64,000 bases of DNA from positions 1-64,000 of the forward strand of contig BAJA01000028.1 in assembly GCA_000613465.1 (NCBI GenBank). The letters are read 5' to 3'. The position numbers were made by a program, and so were the translations under genes. Of the stretch, positions 18,050-28,783 are shown in pieces. Source of the stretch: Bacteroides nordii WAL 11050 = JCM 12987 (GTDB taxonomy: Bacteria; Bacteroidota; Bacteroidia; Bacteroidales; Bacteroidaceae). The notes beneath the pieces are model-generated. The model saw nothing but the letters and a program-made list of their open reading frames with translations, did no database searches and had not been told where the DNA came from. Within the stretch, counting starts at the first letter, position 1; each line of letters starts with the position of its first letter.

Positions 18050-20257
18050 ATGAGAAAGTGTGTATTGATTACTTTTTTATCGTTTATTCTGTGCGGAGTG
18101 GAAGTTTGTGCGAAATCAATGGATTTTATAACTATAGAAACGGCCGGATTGAATATGTTTTTTACTATTTCGGAAAATAAGAAGGTCTCTTTTCTGTATT
18201 TTGGAGATAGATTGGTTTCCGATAGCCGGACTACTGTTTTAAATAAGGAATACAAGCTCAGGCGTGATGGTCGTTCGCTTATACCGGAGATTTTTCCTAC
18301 TTCCGGAGACTTTTTGGATCCCGCTTTGCAGTTGACACACGCTGATGGAGTATTTACTACCGATCTATATTATGTAGAGCATAATACGATAAACATGGAT
18401 GATAATGTATCTGAGACGACCATTCGACTTAAAGATAAATTATATCCTCTTTTTGTCAATATTGTATTTAAGGCATATAAAAAGGAGAATATTATCGCTC
18501 AATACATAGAATTGGAAAATGGAGAACAAGATGCCATCAAGATTGAAAAAATAGCTTCGGCTTATCTTCCTTTACATCGTAAGTCTTATTATCTCACTCA
18601 TTTTTATGGAGGATGGGGAGCTGAAATGAAAATGAAAGAAGAGCAGTTGACACCGGGAACAAAGAGCATAGAAGCACGGACCGGGATTTTGACAACGGAG
18701 TCGGTGAATTCTTCCTTTATGCTTTCGGCAGATGCTCCGGCACAAGAGGGAACAGGTGAGATATATGCCGGATCATTAGCCTGGTCGGGGAATTATAAAA
18801 TGACTTTCGAACTTGATAAATATGGTATATTGCATATGGTAGGGGGGATTAATCCATATGCTTCGATGCTCCTGATAGAACCGGGAAAGAAAATTAAAAT
18901 GCCGGAAATGATTTGGACTTATAGCTCTTGCGGTCGTGGGCAGATTTCAAGAAATTATCATGACTGGTGTCGTAAGTACGCATTGGCGCATGGGAATGAG
19001 ATACGTCCTGTTGTCTTGAACAGTTGGGAAGGCACTTATTTTAAGTTTGATGAGAAAAAGGTGAAAAGGATGATTGATGCTGCTGCTGATTTCGGTATTG
19101 AAATGTTTGTTCTTGATGATGGTTGGTTCGGTAATAAATATCCTCGCGATGATGATCGGTGCGGGTTGGGGGATTGGCAGGTGAATAAGAAAAAACTTCC
19201 CGGAGGGATCGGTCATTTAGCGGATTATGCACATAAGAAAGGTGTAAAGTTCGGGATTTGGGTAGAGTTGGAAATGGTGAATCCTAAAAGTGAATTAGCC
19301 GAAAAACATCCGGAATGGATCGTTAGAAGCGGTAATCGGGAGCTTTTATTAGTCAGAAGCCAATGTGTATTGGATTTGACGAATCCGGAGGTACAGGATT
19401 TTATCGTCGAAACATTTGATGATATAGTAAGTAGTTCGTCTAATATTTCATACATCAAATGGGATTCGAACCGTTTTATCAATCGTGCCGGTTCGGAATA
19501 TCTTCCGGCTGACAAGCAGTCTCATTTTTGGGTGGATTACATTAATGGTTTATATTCTGTTTATGACAGAGTACGTAAAAAATATCCGCATATCACTATT
19601 CAACTCTGTTCATCGGGTGGAGGACGCTTGGATTTTGGTGCCTTAAAGTATCATGATGAAGTTTGGGCCAGTGATAATACGAATCCGCTGAGCCGGATAT
19701 TTATTCAATACGGTACTAATATGTTTTTTCCGGCTATCGCTACGGGTGCTCATGTTTCGATCAGTCCTAATCATCAAACAAAAATGCATGCATCGCTGAA
19801 GTATCGGTTTGATGTGGCTATGGCCGGACGTCTGGGCATGGAACTACAACCTGAAGATTTGCAGGGCGATGAACGTGTTTTTGCTAAAAACGCGATAGAA
19901 ACCTATAAACAGATTCGTCCGATAGTGCAGTTCGGTGACTTATACCGGCTTGTTTCGCCTTATGATGAGGGCGGATGGGCGGCATCCATGTATGTTGATA
20001 AAGATAAAAAAAATGCAGTTGTGTTTGCTTATAGTTTCGAATTTCACGGTAGAGATTGTTTCTTGGAATTTAAATTGGATGGCTTGGACGAAAAAAAGAA
20101 GTATAAACTGACAGAACTGAACAGAATGGGCAAGAAAAGTTCCTTTTGGGGAAATGACAAGATCTTTACAGGCGAAGAATTGATGAAGATGGGGATAAAT
20201 GTAAATGATAGTGCCATGTTTGATAGCTTTGTTTTTATGATTACAGAAGTTAATTGA
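18050..20257 (+). CDS. GH36 alpha-galactosidase
   Basis: A 735-residue protein with a signal peptide (about 1-23, ending VCAKS). It has the full GH36 layout: an N-terminal beta-supersandwich, a TIM barrel with FVLDDGWFG near residue 355, the nucleophile Asp in YIKWDSNRF near residue 470, CSSGGGRLDFG near residue 522, the acid/base Asp in WASDNTNP near residue 540, and a C-terminal beta domain. It is a retaining exo-alpha-galactosidase predicted to act in the periplasm. Length is normal. Its stop lies 3 bases before the start of the second esterase gene, indicating a shared transcript. Confidence 0.95.
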   Translation: MRKCVLITFLSFILCGVEVCAKSMDFITIETAGLNMFFTISENKKVSFLYFGDRLVSDSRTTVLNKEYKLRRDGRSLIPEIFPTSGDFLDPALQLTHADGVFTTDLYYVEHNTINMDDNVSETTIRLKDKLYPLFVNIVFKAYKKENIIAQYIELENGEQDAIKIEKIASAYLPLHRKSYYLTHFYGGWGAEMKMKEEQLTPGTKSIEARTGILTTESVNSSFMLSADAPAQEGTGEIYAGSLAWSGNYKMTFELDKYGILHMVGGINPYASMLLIEPGKKIKMPEMIWTYSSCGRGQISRNYHDWCRKYALAHGNEIRPVVLNSWEGTYFKFDEKKVKRMIDAAADFGIEMFVLDDGWFGNKYPRDDDRCGLGDWQVNKKKLPGGIGHLADYAHKKGVKFGIWVELEMVNPKSELAEKHPEWIVRSGNRELLLVRSQCVLDLTNPEVQDFIVETFDDIVSSSSNISYIKWDSNRFINRAGSEYLPADKQSHFWVDYINGLYSVYDRVRKKYPHITIQLCSSGGGRLDFGALKYHDEVWASDNTNPLSRIFIQYGTNMFFPAIATGAHVSISPNHQTKMHASLKYRFDVAMAGRLGMELQPEDLQGDERVFAKNAIETYKQIRPIVQFGDLYRLVSPYDEGGWAASMYVDKDKKNAVVFAYSFEFHGRDCFLEFKLDGLDEKKKYKLTELNRMGKKSSFWGNDKIFTGEELMKMGINVNDSAMFDSFVFMITEVN

Positions 20258-20259
20258 TA

Positions 20260-22226
20260 ATGTTAAAGAATCGGATTATGATAAGAAAATTTGTAGTGAT
20301 TATTCTTGGATTATTGGGCATTGCTGATTTATCCGCGATGATTAAGGTATCCGGTGTTTTTGCCGATAATATGGTTATTCAGAGGGATGCTCCTGTCAAA
20401 GTATGGGGATGGGGAGACAAAGGAGAACTGGTAACTGTGATATTTAATGGGCAAAACCTGAGAACCCGTACAAATAATGACGGTTATTGGGAACTTCAAC
20501 TGAAAGAAATGCCTTTTGGCGGACCTTACGAGATGATTGTTTCAGGTAAAAGCAATGAGATTAAAATCAAAAATATTCTGATAGGAGACGTGTGGGTTTG
20601 TAGTGGACAGTCGAATATGGAATTCCAGGTAAAGTTGTCCGCAAATGCTCCAAAAGAGATTGAAGCGGCCAATTATCCGATGATTCGCTCTCTGAATGTT
20701 TCACGGACTGTGAACGCATCGCCTCAAGAAGATATGGCAGGTGAGTGGGAAATCTGTTCTCCTTCTACTGTTGGCAATTTTACGGCTGTAGGATACTATT
20801 ATGCGCGTGAACTTTACAGACAATTGAATATTCCGATTGGAATTATACATTCGTCTTGGGGAGCTACCGGAGTAAGGACATGGACAAGCAGAAAAGCATT
20901 TGATATGCTTCCACCGGCAATGTCGGCCGATTATAATCAATTGGCATTAAATGATTTCGGAAAATTCCAAAGAGAGAATTCCGATAATAAGAAACGATTT
21001 GAAAAAGCACTGGCTAATGATATCGGTATGGCCGAGAAATGGTATGAGCCGGAGACGGACATATCCTTGTGGAAAGAGGTAAATCTTCCCAGAGCGTGGA
21101 TGGGAACAGAGCTGGGAACTTCGTTAGGAAATGTGTGGTATTGTAAGAAAATAAACCTTTCGGAAAAGGTGGTTGGAGAGTCGGGTACCATATCGTTGGG
21201 AGTTATTGACGACGGTGATATTGTCTGGATAAACGGTGTGAAAATTGGAGAAGGATACGGTTATGATAAACGGCGTATTTATGATATACCGAAGCTTTTG
21301 AAAGCAGGGGAGAATACGGTAACGGTTCGGGTTAATAATTCCTCTTATACGGGAGGCTTTATCTCCGAACCGGAGAACTATTATCTTGAAACAAAGGGGA
21401 AGAATAAATTTCATTTTCCTTTATCGGAAAAGTGGAAATATAAAAAGTCTGCTGTCAGCATGGATTATGGTTATGTGGAAATAGGGCCGAATATTGCGCC
21501 TTCGCTATTGTATAATGCATGATTCATCCGTTGATAAAGTTTCGTATAAAGGGGGTGATCTGGTATCAGGGCGAACACGATACGGTTCGGGCTTATGCAT
21601 ACAGAACCATGTTTCCGAATCTGATAAATGACTGGCGTCGGCAATGGGGATACGTGTTTCCGTTTTATTGGGTATCGTTAGCGAATATAAATTCGGAAGA
21701 TATCTTACCTAAGGATAGCCCATGGGCTGAATTACGCGAAGCGCAAACAATGACGCTAACTTTGCCGCAAACAGGACAGGCTGTTATTTATGATATCGGT
21801 GAAGCATATAATATACATCCGGTGAATAAACAGGAAGTGGGCAGACGGCTTGCGTTGGTGGCAATGAATAAAACATACGGTCAAACAGACACGGTATGTG
21901 AGGGACCTGTATATCAATCGTTTCGGAAGGAAAAGGATACAATTATTGTATCTTTTGATAACGCGGAAAAAGGATTGTGTACTAAAAACAATAAATACGG
22001 ATATGTCACAGGTTTTTCTATTGCCGGTAAAGACCGGAAATTTGAGTGGGCGAAAGCTTATATCCAAGGAGATAAGGTAGTGGTGTTTTCAGATAAGGTA
22101 AAAGATCCTGTTGCTGTCCGTTATGCTTGGTCTAATAATCCGGGAGCCAATTTATATAATAAAGAAGGATTGTTGACAGTGCCTTTCCGCACTGATTCAT
22201 GGGAGGAATGTACAAAAAATAAATAG
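20260..22226 (+). pseudogene. Second sialate O-acetylesterase-like enzyme, frameshifted
   Basis: From ATG 20260 (or 20278, MIRKFVVIILG) the protein has a signal peptide, a SASA N-domain (VFADNMVIQRDAPVKVWGWG), the nucleophile block GQSNMEFQ near residue 120, and an inserted galactose-binding-like beta domain (about 255-380). The frame ends at 21522 (LLYNA stop). Adding one A at about 21519 joins it to the second part, which begins at MIHPLIKF and carries WYQGEHD and the His region (YNIHPVNKQ). The joined length is about 655 residues. It is larger than the homologue at 16502 because of the inserted domain. The break is one base and could be an assembly error. Confidence 0.8.
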
Positions 22227-22246
22227 TAATCTTAAAAACAAGATCA

Positions 22247-23788
22247 ATGAAAAAGGTTATATTAAGTCTGCTATGTTTAATATGGGGAATGCAAGTGAAC
22301 GCTGCCGATATGTCCATCTTGGATTTTGGCGCAAAACAGAATTCCCGGGATAATTCGGCAGCTATACAGGCTGCTATAGATAAATGCGCATTGAGTGGAG
22401 GAGGAACGGTGTATGTTCCTGCGGGAACTTATCTAACCACAACGATATTCCTTAAGAGTAATGTTCATTTATTCCTGCATAATGGAGCTGTATTACAGGG
22501 AGTAACTGATCCTAAAGCTTACAAAGGACGCGCTATTGTTGTCGGAGAAAATATCAAAAATACTTCTATTCAGGGAGAAGGATGTATTGATGGACAAGGT
22601 AATCATAAAAACTTCCAGTTTGGTGATGATAAAGGTCGTCGCCCTCATGTTGTATTGTTCGAGAATTGTTCCAATGTCAAGGTAAAGGATGTATTTCTTT
22701 ATAATTCTGCATCGTGGACATTACGTTGTGCCAATAACGATGGGGTAATTGTGAACAATATAAGGATCTATTCTCATGGTAATCATAATTGTGACGGAAT
22801 TGATATTAACAGTAGGAATGTCGTCATATCTGATTGTATCGTAGACTGTGATGATGATGGCATTTGTTTTAAAACGGATATTCCCGGATTTGATGTGGAA
22901 CATGTGACAGTGTCTAATTGTGTTATAGCTTCCAATTGCAATGGTATTAAATTCGGTACCGGATCTTTTGGTACTTTTCGGAATATAAGTATCAGTAACT
23001 GTGTTATAAAGAAAGCCTCTGAAAACAATGTTCGTAACTGGCGAAAGATGTTAAGGGGTATTTCTGCAGATACAACAGTTATTTCCGGTATAGCACTTGA
23101 GGTTGTTGACGGTGGGACAATGGACCGGGTGGTTATCAATAATATTTCGATGCAGGATGTACAGACTCCCCTGTTTATCCGTTTGGGAAACCGTAGGGGA
23201 AAAGGAGTACTAAAGAATATTATCGTTTCAAATATCGTGGCTGAGAATCAAAGTTTAATAACTTCATCGATAACGGGAATCCCCGGTAGTTATGTTGAAA
23301 ATGTTACTCTCAGAGATATTATGTTTAGCTATACAGGAGGGGCGGATGAAAACGATGCTTCTATTGTTGTTCCGGAAAAGATAAATGAGTATCCCGAAAA
23401 TAGAATGTTCGGTCCGGTACTGCCGGCTTACGGTCTGTATATTCGGCATGTAAAGAATCTGACGATGGAAAACATACAATGTCGTTTACGGAAACCGGAT
23501 TATAGACCCGCATTTATTTTCGATGATGTGCATAATGTAAGTCTGAATAATTTTCAGGTCGATCTTCCTCAGGGAGAGGCCCCTATAGTATATTTGAATG
23601 AGTCTTCGGATGTTGTGTTTTCCGGGTTTCGTACATCGGAAGAAGCTCCTTTATTTTTAAAGATCGATGGTGAAAAAAGTAGACGTATCGATGTTAGATC
23701 CGTCAATTTTGATAGAGTCCGGAAAGAGACAGAATGTGGGGAAACAGTAAAAGAAGGAACAATTTACAGGTTAAATTCTATATTATAA
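22247..23788 (+). CDS. GH28-like (polygalacturonase family) beta-helix enzyme
   Basis: A 513-residue protein with a signal peptide (about 1-20). The N-terminal DFGAKQNSRDNSAAIQAAID block is typical of GH28/pectate-lyase-like parallel beta-helix proteins. The GH28 motifs appear as HNCDGIDI near residue 180 and DCDDDGICFK near residue 200. The third motif, normally containing GHG, reads SNCNGIKFGTG near residue 230 and lacks the His. So it may be a divergent hydrolase of uronic acid- or rhamnose-containing chains. It has 20 bases to the upstream esterase and 4 bases to SusC, so it is in the operon. Confidence 0.82.
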   Translation: MKKVILSLLCLIWGMQVNAADMSILDFGAKQNSRDNSAAIQAAIDKCALSGGGTVYVPAGTYLTTTIFLKSNVHLFLHNGAVLQGVTDPKAYKGRAIVVGENIKNTSIQGEGCIDGQGNHKNFQFGDDKGRRPHVVLFENCSNVKVKDVFLYNSASWTLRCANNDGVIVNNIRIYSHGNHNCDGIDINSRNVVISDCIVDCDDDGICFKTDIPGFDVEHVTVSNCVIASNCNGIKFGTGSFGTFRNISISNCVIKKASENNVRNWRKMLRGISADTTVISGIALEVVDGGTMDRVVINNISMQDVQTPLFIRLGNRRGKGVLKNIIVSNIVAENQSLITSSITGIPGSYVENVTLRDIMFSYTGGADENDASIVVPEKINEYPENRMFGPVLPAYGLYIRHVKNLTMENIQCRLRKPDYRPAFIFDDVHNVSLNNFQVDLPQGEAPIVYLNESSDVVFSGFRTSEEAPLFLKIDGEKSRRIDVRSVNFDRVRKETECGETVKEGTIYRLNSIL

Positions 23789-23792
23789 TAAA

Positions 23793-26700
23793 ATGGAAAA
23801 ACACACGAAAAACGGTATTAAATGTTGGAATTTAGGATTCTTTCAACAGAGATTCCTATATCTATGTTTGGTATTTCTGCTCGTCTCAATGACATCTGTA
23901 TGGGCTGGGAATACGATTGAGACTACTTTTGCAAACGTAAAGACATTGAAAGGTACAGTAGTAGACTCAAAGGGAGAGCCTCTTATCGGAGCTACTGTAT
24001 TGGTTCAAGGTACAACATTGGGAACGATTACGGATGTAGAAGGAAAATTCTCTGTTCAGGCTTCGGTAGGTGCTACTCTTGAATTTTCATATTTAGGTTA
24101 TAGTACGGTAATTTATAAAGTAAAAACCTTGGGTGATATTTTTATTACTATGACTGAAGATGTCCATATGGTAGAAGAGGTCGTAGTAGTAGGTTATGGA
24201 GTACAGAAGAAAGAGACTGTTACGGGAGCAATATCTTCTGTGAATACGAAGGTATTGGTACAGTCGTCTCAGGCTAATATCAGTAATGCTCTTGTCGGGC
24301 GTTTACCTGGTTTGACAGCTGTTCAGAAATCGGGTGAGCCAGGTAATGACCAATCTATTATCCGAATCCGGGGGATTGGTTCTTTTGCAGGTTCCTATGA
24401 TAGTGATTTACAGAATCCTTTGGTGATGGTGGATGGAATAGAAGTGGCAAACTATAATAATATCGATCCGAATGAAATTGAAAATGTCGCTATTTTGAAG
24501 GATGCTTCGGCTACGGCGGTATATGGGGTACGCGGTGCTAATGGAGTGATATTGATAACCACCAAACGAGGAATGGTAGAGAAACCTAAATTGAGTGTAT
24601 CGACCAGTTATGCCATAAATTCATTTACGAATTTACGCGAGCCGATGGATGCATATAATTGGGCTGTTCAACTAAATGAAACACGGAAATATGATGGTTA
24701 TTTGACTGGAAACTACGATCCGGTATTTACGGATGAGGAGATTCGGAAGTTTAAAGATAATTCCGATCCTGTATTTTATCCGAATACGAATTGGGTGGAT
24801 ATGCTGTTTAAGGAAACAAGTCTTCAAACTCAGCATAATATTAACTTAAGAGGAGGTACGGAAAGAGTGAAGTATTTTGCTTCATTAGGTGTTTTTACAC
24901 AAGGTGGTATGTATAATAATACAGATTTGGTACCTGATTATGATGCGCAAGTACGTTATAAAAGATATAATTTTCGTACGAATTTTGATTTTAAGGTAAC
25001 AAAACGACTCGATGTAACGCTGAATGTATCTGATCAGCTGGAATTTGTCAATCGCCCTAATGAGGATACCGGAGTTGTTCTTTCGTATGCTTTTGCACAT
25101 CCGCCTACATCGGGGCCGGGAGTAGTGGATGGTAAAGTGATTGAAAACTTGGATGGTCGGTATAATTATTCCAGAAATCCTGTAACGCGAATAATGATCA
25201 ATAGCGGGGCATTAAAGAACTATTCCAATCAGTTGAATGTTTCGGTGAAACCAACTTACGATCTTGGTTTTTTACTTAAAGGTCTGAGTGTTCACGCTAT
25301 GATTTCATATCAACAATGGAATTGGCACAGTACCCGCTATTACAAAGAGGTTCAAACTTATAAAGCTGTGAAAAAACCGGACGGTTCACCGAGTTTCCTT
25401 CCTCAAGGGACTCCGTCGCCTTATGGGCTTACTGAATCTCTTAGTCAAAGAGGAAGAACTTATTTTGAAGCCGGAGTGAATTATTCGGGAGAATTTGGTG
25501 ATCATAAGGTAAGTGCTTTGATGTTGTATAATCAAACAAAAGATAATAATCCCAATTTATTATATAAGATTCCGAGTGCTTATACCGGTTTGGTAGGTCG
25601 TATTACTTATTCTTATAAAAACAGGTATCTTGCTGAATTTAATGCCGGGTATAATGGTACTGAGAATTTTGCAAAAGGACATCGGTTCGGGTTCTTTCCT
25701 GCATATTCTTTAGGATGGGTATTGAGCGAAGAAAGTTTCTTCCCGGAAAATAAGATTGTGACTTATGTTAAAATCAGAGGTTCCTATGGTGAAGTTGGAA
25801 ATGATAAGATTGGAGGCCAACGCTTCCTCTATTTGCCTACTGCTTACACTTATAACAGTTCGGATAATAATTCGAATGCTACGGCAAGCAATAATGCTTA
25901 TCATTTTGGAACAATCGGTCTCGATTATAAAAAATGGGATCTGACAGCATCGGAAGGAAAATTAGGGAATCCTGATTTAACATGGGAACGTGCGAAGAAA
26001 ATGAATATCGGAGTAGACCTTTATTTTTGGGAAGGGAGAATTAAATTTACGGGAGATTATTTTAGAGAATTGAGAGATAATATCCTGGCGAATAGAGGTA
26101 GTGTACCTGTCATTGTCGGAGCTGATTTACCTGCTTATAATTTGGGTAAAATGAAGAATTATGGTTTTGACGGTGAAATATCTTATAATGACCGTATCGG
26201 TGATTTTAATTATTGGATAAAAGGGCTGTTTACTTTTGCCCGTAATGAGATATTGAAAATGGATGAGGTTGACAGGGCTTATCCGTATATGCAGCGGACA
26301 GGGAAACCGTTTGAACAGTATTTCGGACTTATTGCTGAAGGATTTTATAATACTTGGGAGGAGGTAAATGATCCGAATCGTCCGGTATCTATCTGGAATA
26401 ACAATAAGTTGCAACCGGGTGATGTCAAATATAAGGATGTGAATGGGGATGGTATCATTAATAATAATGATATGGTTCCTATTGGCTATAGCCCTTTCCC
26501 TGAGATCTCATACGGATTTTCATTGGGAGGAAGTTATAAGAACTTTGATTTTTCCGTTTTATTTCAAGGAGCGGCAAACTCATCGAAAAAGGCTTCAAAG
26601 AAATTCTATCAAGGCTGGCAACAAGATGGATCGGCCTTGGATTTCTTGAAAGATTGGAGTTGGACTCAAGAAAAATATGAAAGAGGCGAGAATATAACAT

Positions 26701-26999
26701 TTCCACATGTTTCGGCTAACAGGTCACAGGAACATAATTATCAGAATTCGACTTTATGGATACGTGATTCAAAATATCTGCGTTTGAAAAATGTGGAATT
26801 GGGATATACATTTACCAATTCGATATTGAAAAAAGTACATATTGAGTCGGCGCGTATATATGTGAATGGAACGAATCTGCTTACTTGGAGCGGACTGTGG
26901 AAAGGTGAAGATCCGGAAGTTCCTTCTTATAACGATAATAATTATGAACCGTATCCTATAGTAAGAACGGTTAATATGGGACTTAACATTAATTTCTAA
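23793..26999 (+). CDS. SusC-like TonB-dependent outer-membrane transporter 1
   Basis: A 1068-residue protein with a long N-terminal signal region (about 1-38), a carboxypeptidase-like regulatory beta domain (about 51-135, GTVVDSKGEPLIGATV), a TonB plug (about 140-260, with GVRGANGVILITTKRG), and a C-terminal 22-strand barrel ending in an aromatic (NINF). SusC proteins import oligosaccharides across the outer membrane with a SusD lid. The paired SusD follows after 12 bases. It is intact and of normal length. A shorter second SusC lies at 28784. Glycan specificity is not readable. Confidence 0.96.
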   Translation: MEKHTKNGIKCWNLGFFQQRFLYLCLVFLLVSMTSVWAGNTIETTFANVKTLKGTVVDSKGEPLIGATVLVQGTTLGTITDVEGKFSVQASVGATLEFSYLGYSTVIYKVKTLGDIFITMTEDVHMVEEVVVVGYGVQKKETVTGAISSVNTKVLVQSSQANISNALVGRLPGLTAVQKSGEPGNDQSIIRIRGIGSFAGSYDSDLQNPLVMVDGIEVANYNNIDPNEIENVAILKDASATAVYGVRGANGVILITTKRGMVEKPKLSVSTSYAINSFTNLREPMDAYNWAVQLNETRKYDGYLTGNYDPVFTDEEIRKFKDNSDPVFYPNTNWVDMLFKETSLQTQHNINLRGGTERVKYFASLGVFTQGGMYNNTDLVPDYDAQVRYKRYNFRTNFDFKVTKRLDVTLNVSDQLEFVNRPNEDTGVVLSYAFAHPPTSGPGVVDGKVIENLDGRYNYSRNPVTRIMINSGALKNYSNQLNVSVKPTYDLGFLLKGLSVHAMISYQQWNWHSTRYYKEVQTYKAVKKPDGSPSFLPQGTPSPYGLTESLSQRGRTYFEAGVNYSGEFGDHKVSALMLYNQTKDNNPNLLYKIPSAYTGLVGRITYSYKNRYLAEFNAGYNGTENFAKGHRFGFFPAYSLGWVLSEESFFPENKIVTYVKIRGSYGEVGNDKIGGQRFLYLPTAYTYNSSDNNSNATASNNAYHFGTIGLDYKKWDLTASEGKLGNPDLTWERAKKMNIGVDLYFWEGRIKFTGDYFRELRDNILANRGSVPVIVGADLPAYNLGKMKNYGFDGEISYNDRIGDFNYWIKGLFTFARNEILKMDEVDRAYPYMQRTGKPFEQYFGLIAEGFYNTWEEVNDPNRPVSIWNNNKLQPGDVKYKDVNGDGIINNNDMVPIGYSPFPEISYGFSLGGSYKNFDFSVLFQGAANSSKKASKKFYQGWQQDGSALDFLKDWSWTQEKYERGENITFPHVSANRSQEHNYQNSTLWIRDSKYLRLKNVELGYTFTNSILKKVHIESARIYVNGTNLLTWSGLWKGEDPEVPSYNDNNYEPYPIVRTVNMGLNINF

Positions 27000-27011
27000 T
27001 ACACAATAAAA

Positions 27012-28748
27012 ATGGAAAAAAAATATATAAAAACCGCTGTTCTATTTTTAAGTATATTCTTGAATACAATATGTTTATCATGTGATGGATATTTGGAGAA
27101 ACCTCCCGGAGTGGATGTTACTGAAGATACGATTTTTTCGTCACCGATACAAATCGATTATTTCGTTGCCGGAACTTATTTTATGGGAGTAAAAAGTGAT
27201 TTTCCATACTGGAACCAACATGATATGAGTGATATCGGTTCGGGAGCTGCAACAGATGAAGCCGAGATAACCCAGGGGTGGTACTGGTGTCAAGCTCCGT
27301 GGAACGCTGGAGGAATGAATCCTAGTAATACAGGGGATCTTAGGTTTGCGACTCACTGGAAAGCTATACGAAGAGCTAATACGATATTGGAACGCATAGA
27401 TGATGCTCCTTTTCAAGATGATGCTTTCAAACGTCGTGTCAAAGGAGAAGGGTATTGTATCCGAGCACTTAATTATTTTGAGCTGTTTCGTAAATATGGA
27501 GGTGTCCCGATTCTTCGTGAACGTGTTGCTTTAGGAGGGGATCTTAAAATTCCACGGAATACGGTTCAAGAGGTCGTTCAATTTATTTTGGATGATTGCA
27601 AAGAAGCTATAAGACTTTTACCGAAACCAAATGAGTTAAATACTTCCGAAAGAGGGAGACTCACTAATTTGGCTGCAATGTGTTTGAAAGCCAGGACTTT
27701 ACTCTATGCTGCGAGTCCCACTTTTAATACAGATAAACCTTATCTGAATTTTGGTGCAAATAATGATCTGATAGTTTTAGGAAATTATGATAAAGAGCGC
27801 TGGAAAGCGGCTGCAGATGCTGCTAAAGATGTTCTTGATGAGGCTACCAAGACAGGTGTGGCTCTTGTAAAAGGAAGGAAGGATGAAAGCGGTAAGGATA
27901 TATCCTATTTATACGTATGGGATAATCCGGATAATGAAGAGGTAATTCTTGCTGATCAGTGTAGAGGAAAAGTCGGTACAGGACACTTTCCATGGAATGG
28001 ACAAATACCGAGTGTTGTCGGAGGTTCGGGTGGAGGACTTTGTATGACATTTAATTTTGTTATGAAATATGAGAAGAAAGATGGAACTCAGCAGACATGG
28101 AATATGAATGGAGGAGATGATCTGATGCAAAAATATGAAGAATTGGATCCTCGTTTCAGACAGACGGCAACTTATCATGGTCAACCTTGGAATTCTACGG
28201 ATAATCTTTCTATGGACATGTCTCAGACTGGCAATGATAAATGTATTACAGGGCAATATATGCATAAACCGGTACCACTTTCAGTTAGCCGGAGAGATAA
28301 TGTGCAGGTTGAACCTAAAGGATGTATTTTCAGATTGGCAGAATTCTATTTAAGTTACGCAGAAGCTTTGAATGAATATTATGATACTCCGCCTACAGAG
28401 GCTTATGATGCTGTAGACGAAATTCGTAAGCGGGCGGGTATGCCTTCTTTATCTCGGAATCTGACTCAGGAAGAATTCAGAGAAAAAGTGCGGAATGAAA
28501 GAGCTATAGAGTTGTGTATGGAAGGACATCGTTTGTTTGATGTCAGACGTTGGGAAATATGTGAACAGGAAGGGATTATGAAAGGCGATATGTACGGAAT
28601 TAAAATCTATAAGATAGATGGTACGAAAGAATGTCGATATGAACCTTATGTTTTTGAAGTGAGGACTTTCAACCGTAAGATGTATAGGCATCCGTTTTCT
28701 ACCGGTGAAATGGATAAAGGTTATCTAATTCAAAATCCGGGATATTGA
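27012..28748 (+). CDS. SusD-like surface glycan-binding lipoprotein 1
   Basis: A 578-residue SusD/RagB-family protein. Its lipoprotein signal ends at CLSCDGYLEK (Cys about 24). The N-terminal SusD helix-rich domain contains AIRRANTILERID and the ALNYFELFRKYGG helix. The C-terminal SusD domain has the typical RNERAIELCMEGHRLFDVRRW motif region near residue 500. It caps the SusC barrel and binds the glycan at the cell surface. It is 12 bases downstream of SusC-1 and 35 bases upstream of SusC-2. Confidence 0.95.
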   Translation: MEKKYIKTAVLFLSIFLNTICLSCDGYLEKPPGVDVTEDTIFSSPIQIDYFVAGTYFMGVKSDFPYWNQHDMSDIGSGAATDEAEITQGWYWCQAPWNAGGMNPSNTGDLRFATHWKAIRRANTILERIDDAPFQDDAFKRRVKGEGYCIRALNYFELFRKYGGVPILRERVALGGDLKIPRNTVQEVVQFILDDCKEAIRLLPKPNELNTSERGRLTNLAAMCLKARTLLYAASPTFNTDKPYLNFGANNDLIVLGNYDKERWKAAADAAKDVLDEATKTGVALVKGRKDESGKDISYLYVWDNPDNEEVILADQCRGKVGTGHFPWNGQIPSVVGGSGGGLCMTFNFVMKYEKKDGTQQTWNMNGGDDLMQKYEELDPRFRQTATYHGQPWNSTDNLSMDMSQTGNDKCITGQYMHKPVPLSVSRRDNVQVEPKGCIFRLAEFYLSYAEALNEYYDTPPTEAYDAVDEIRKRAGMPSLSRNLTQEEFREKVRNERAIELCMEGHRLFDVRRWEICEQEGIMKGDMYGIKIYKIDGTKECRYEPYVFEVRTFNRKMYRHPFSTGEMDKGYLIQNPGY

Positions 28749-28783
28749 TATGGTTATATTTCTTGAACTTTTAAATAGATATT

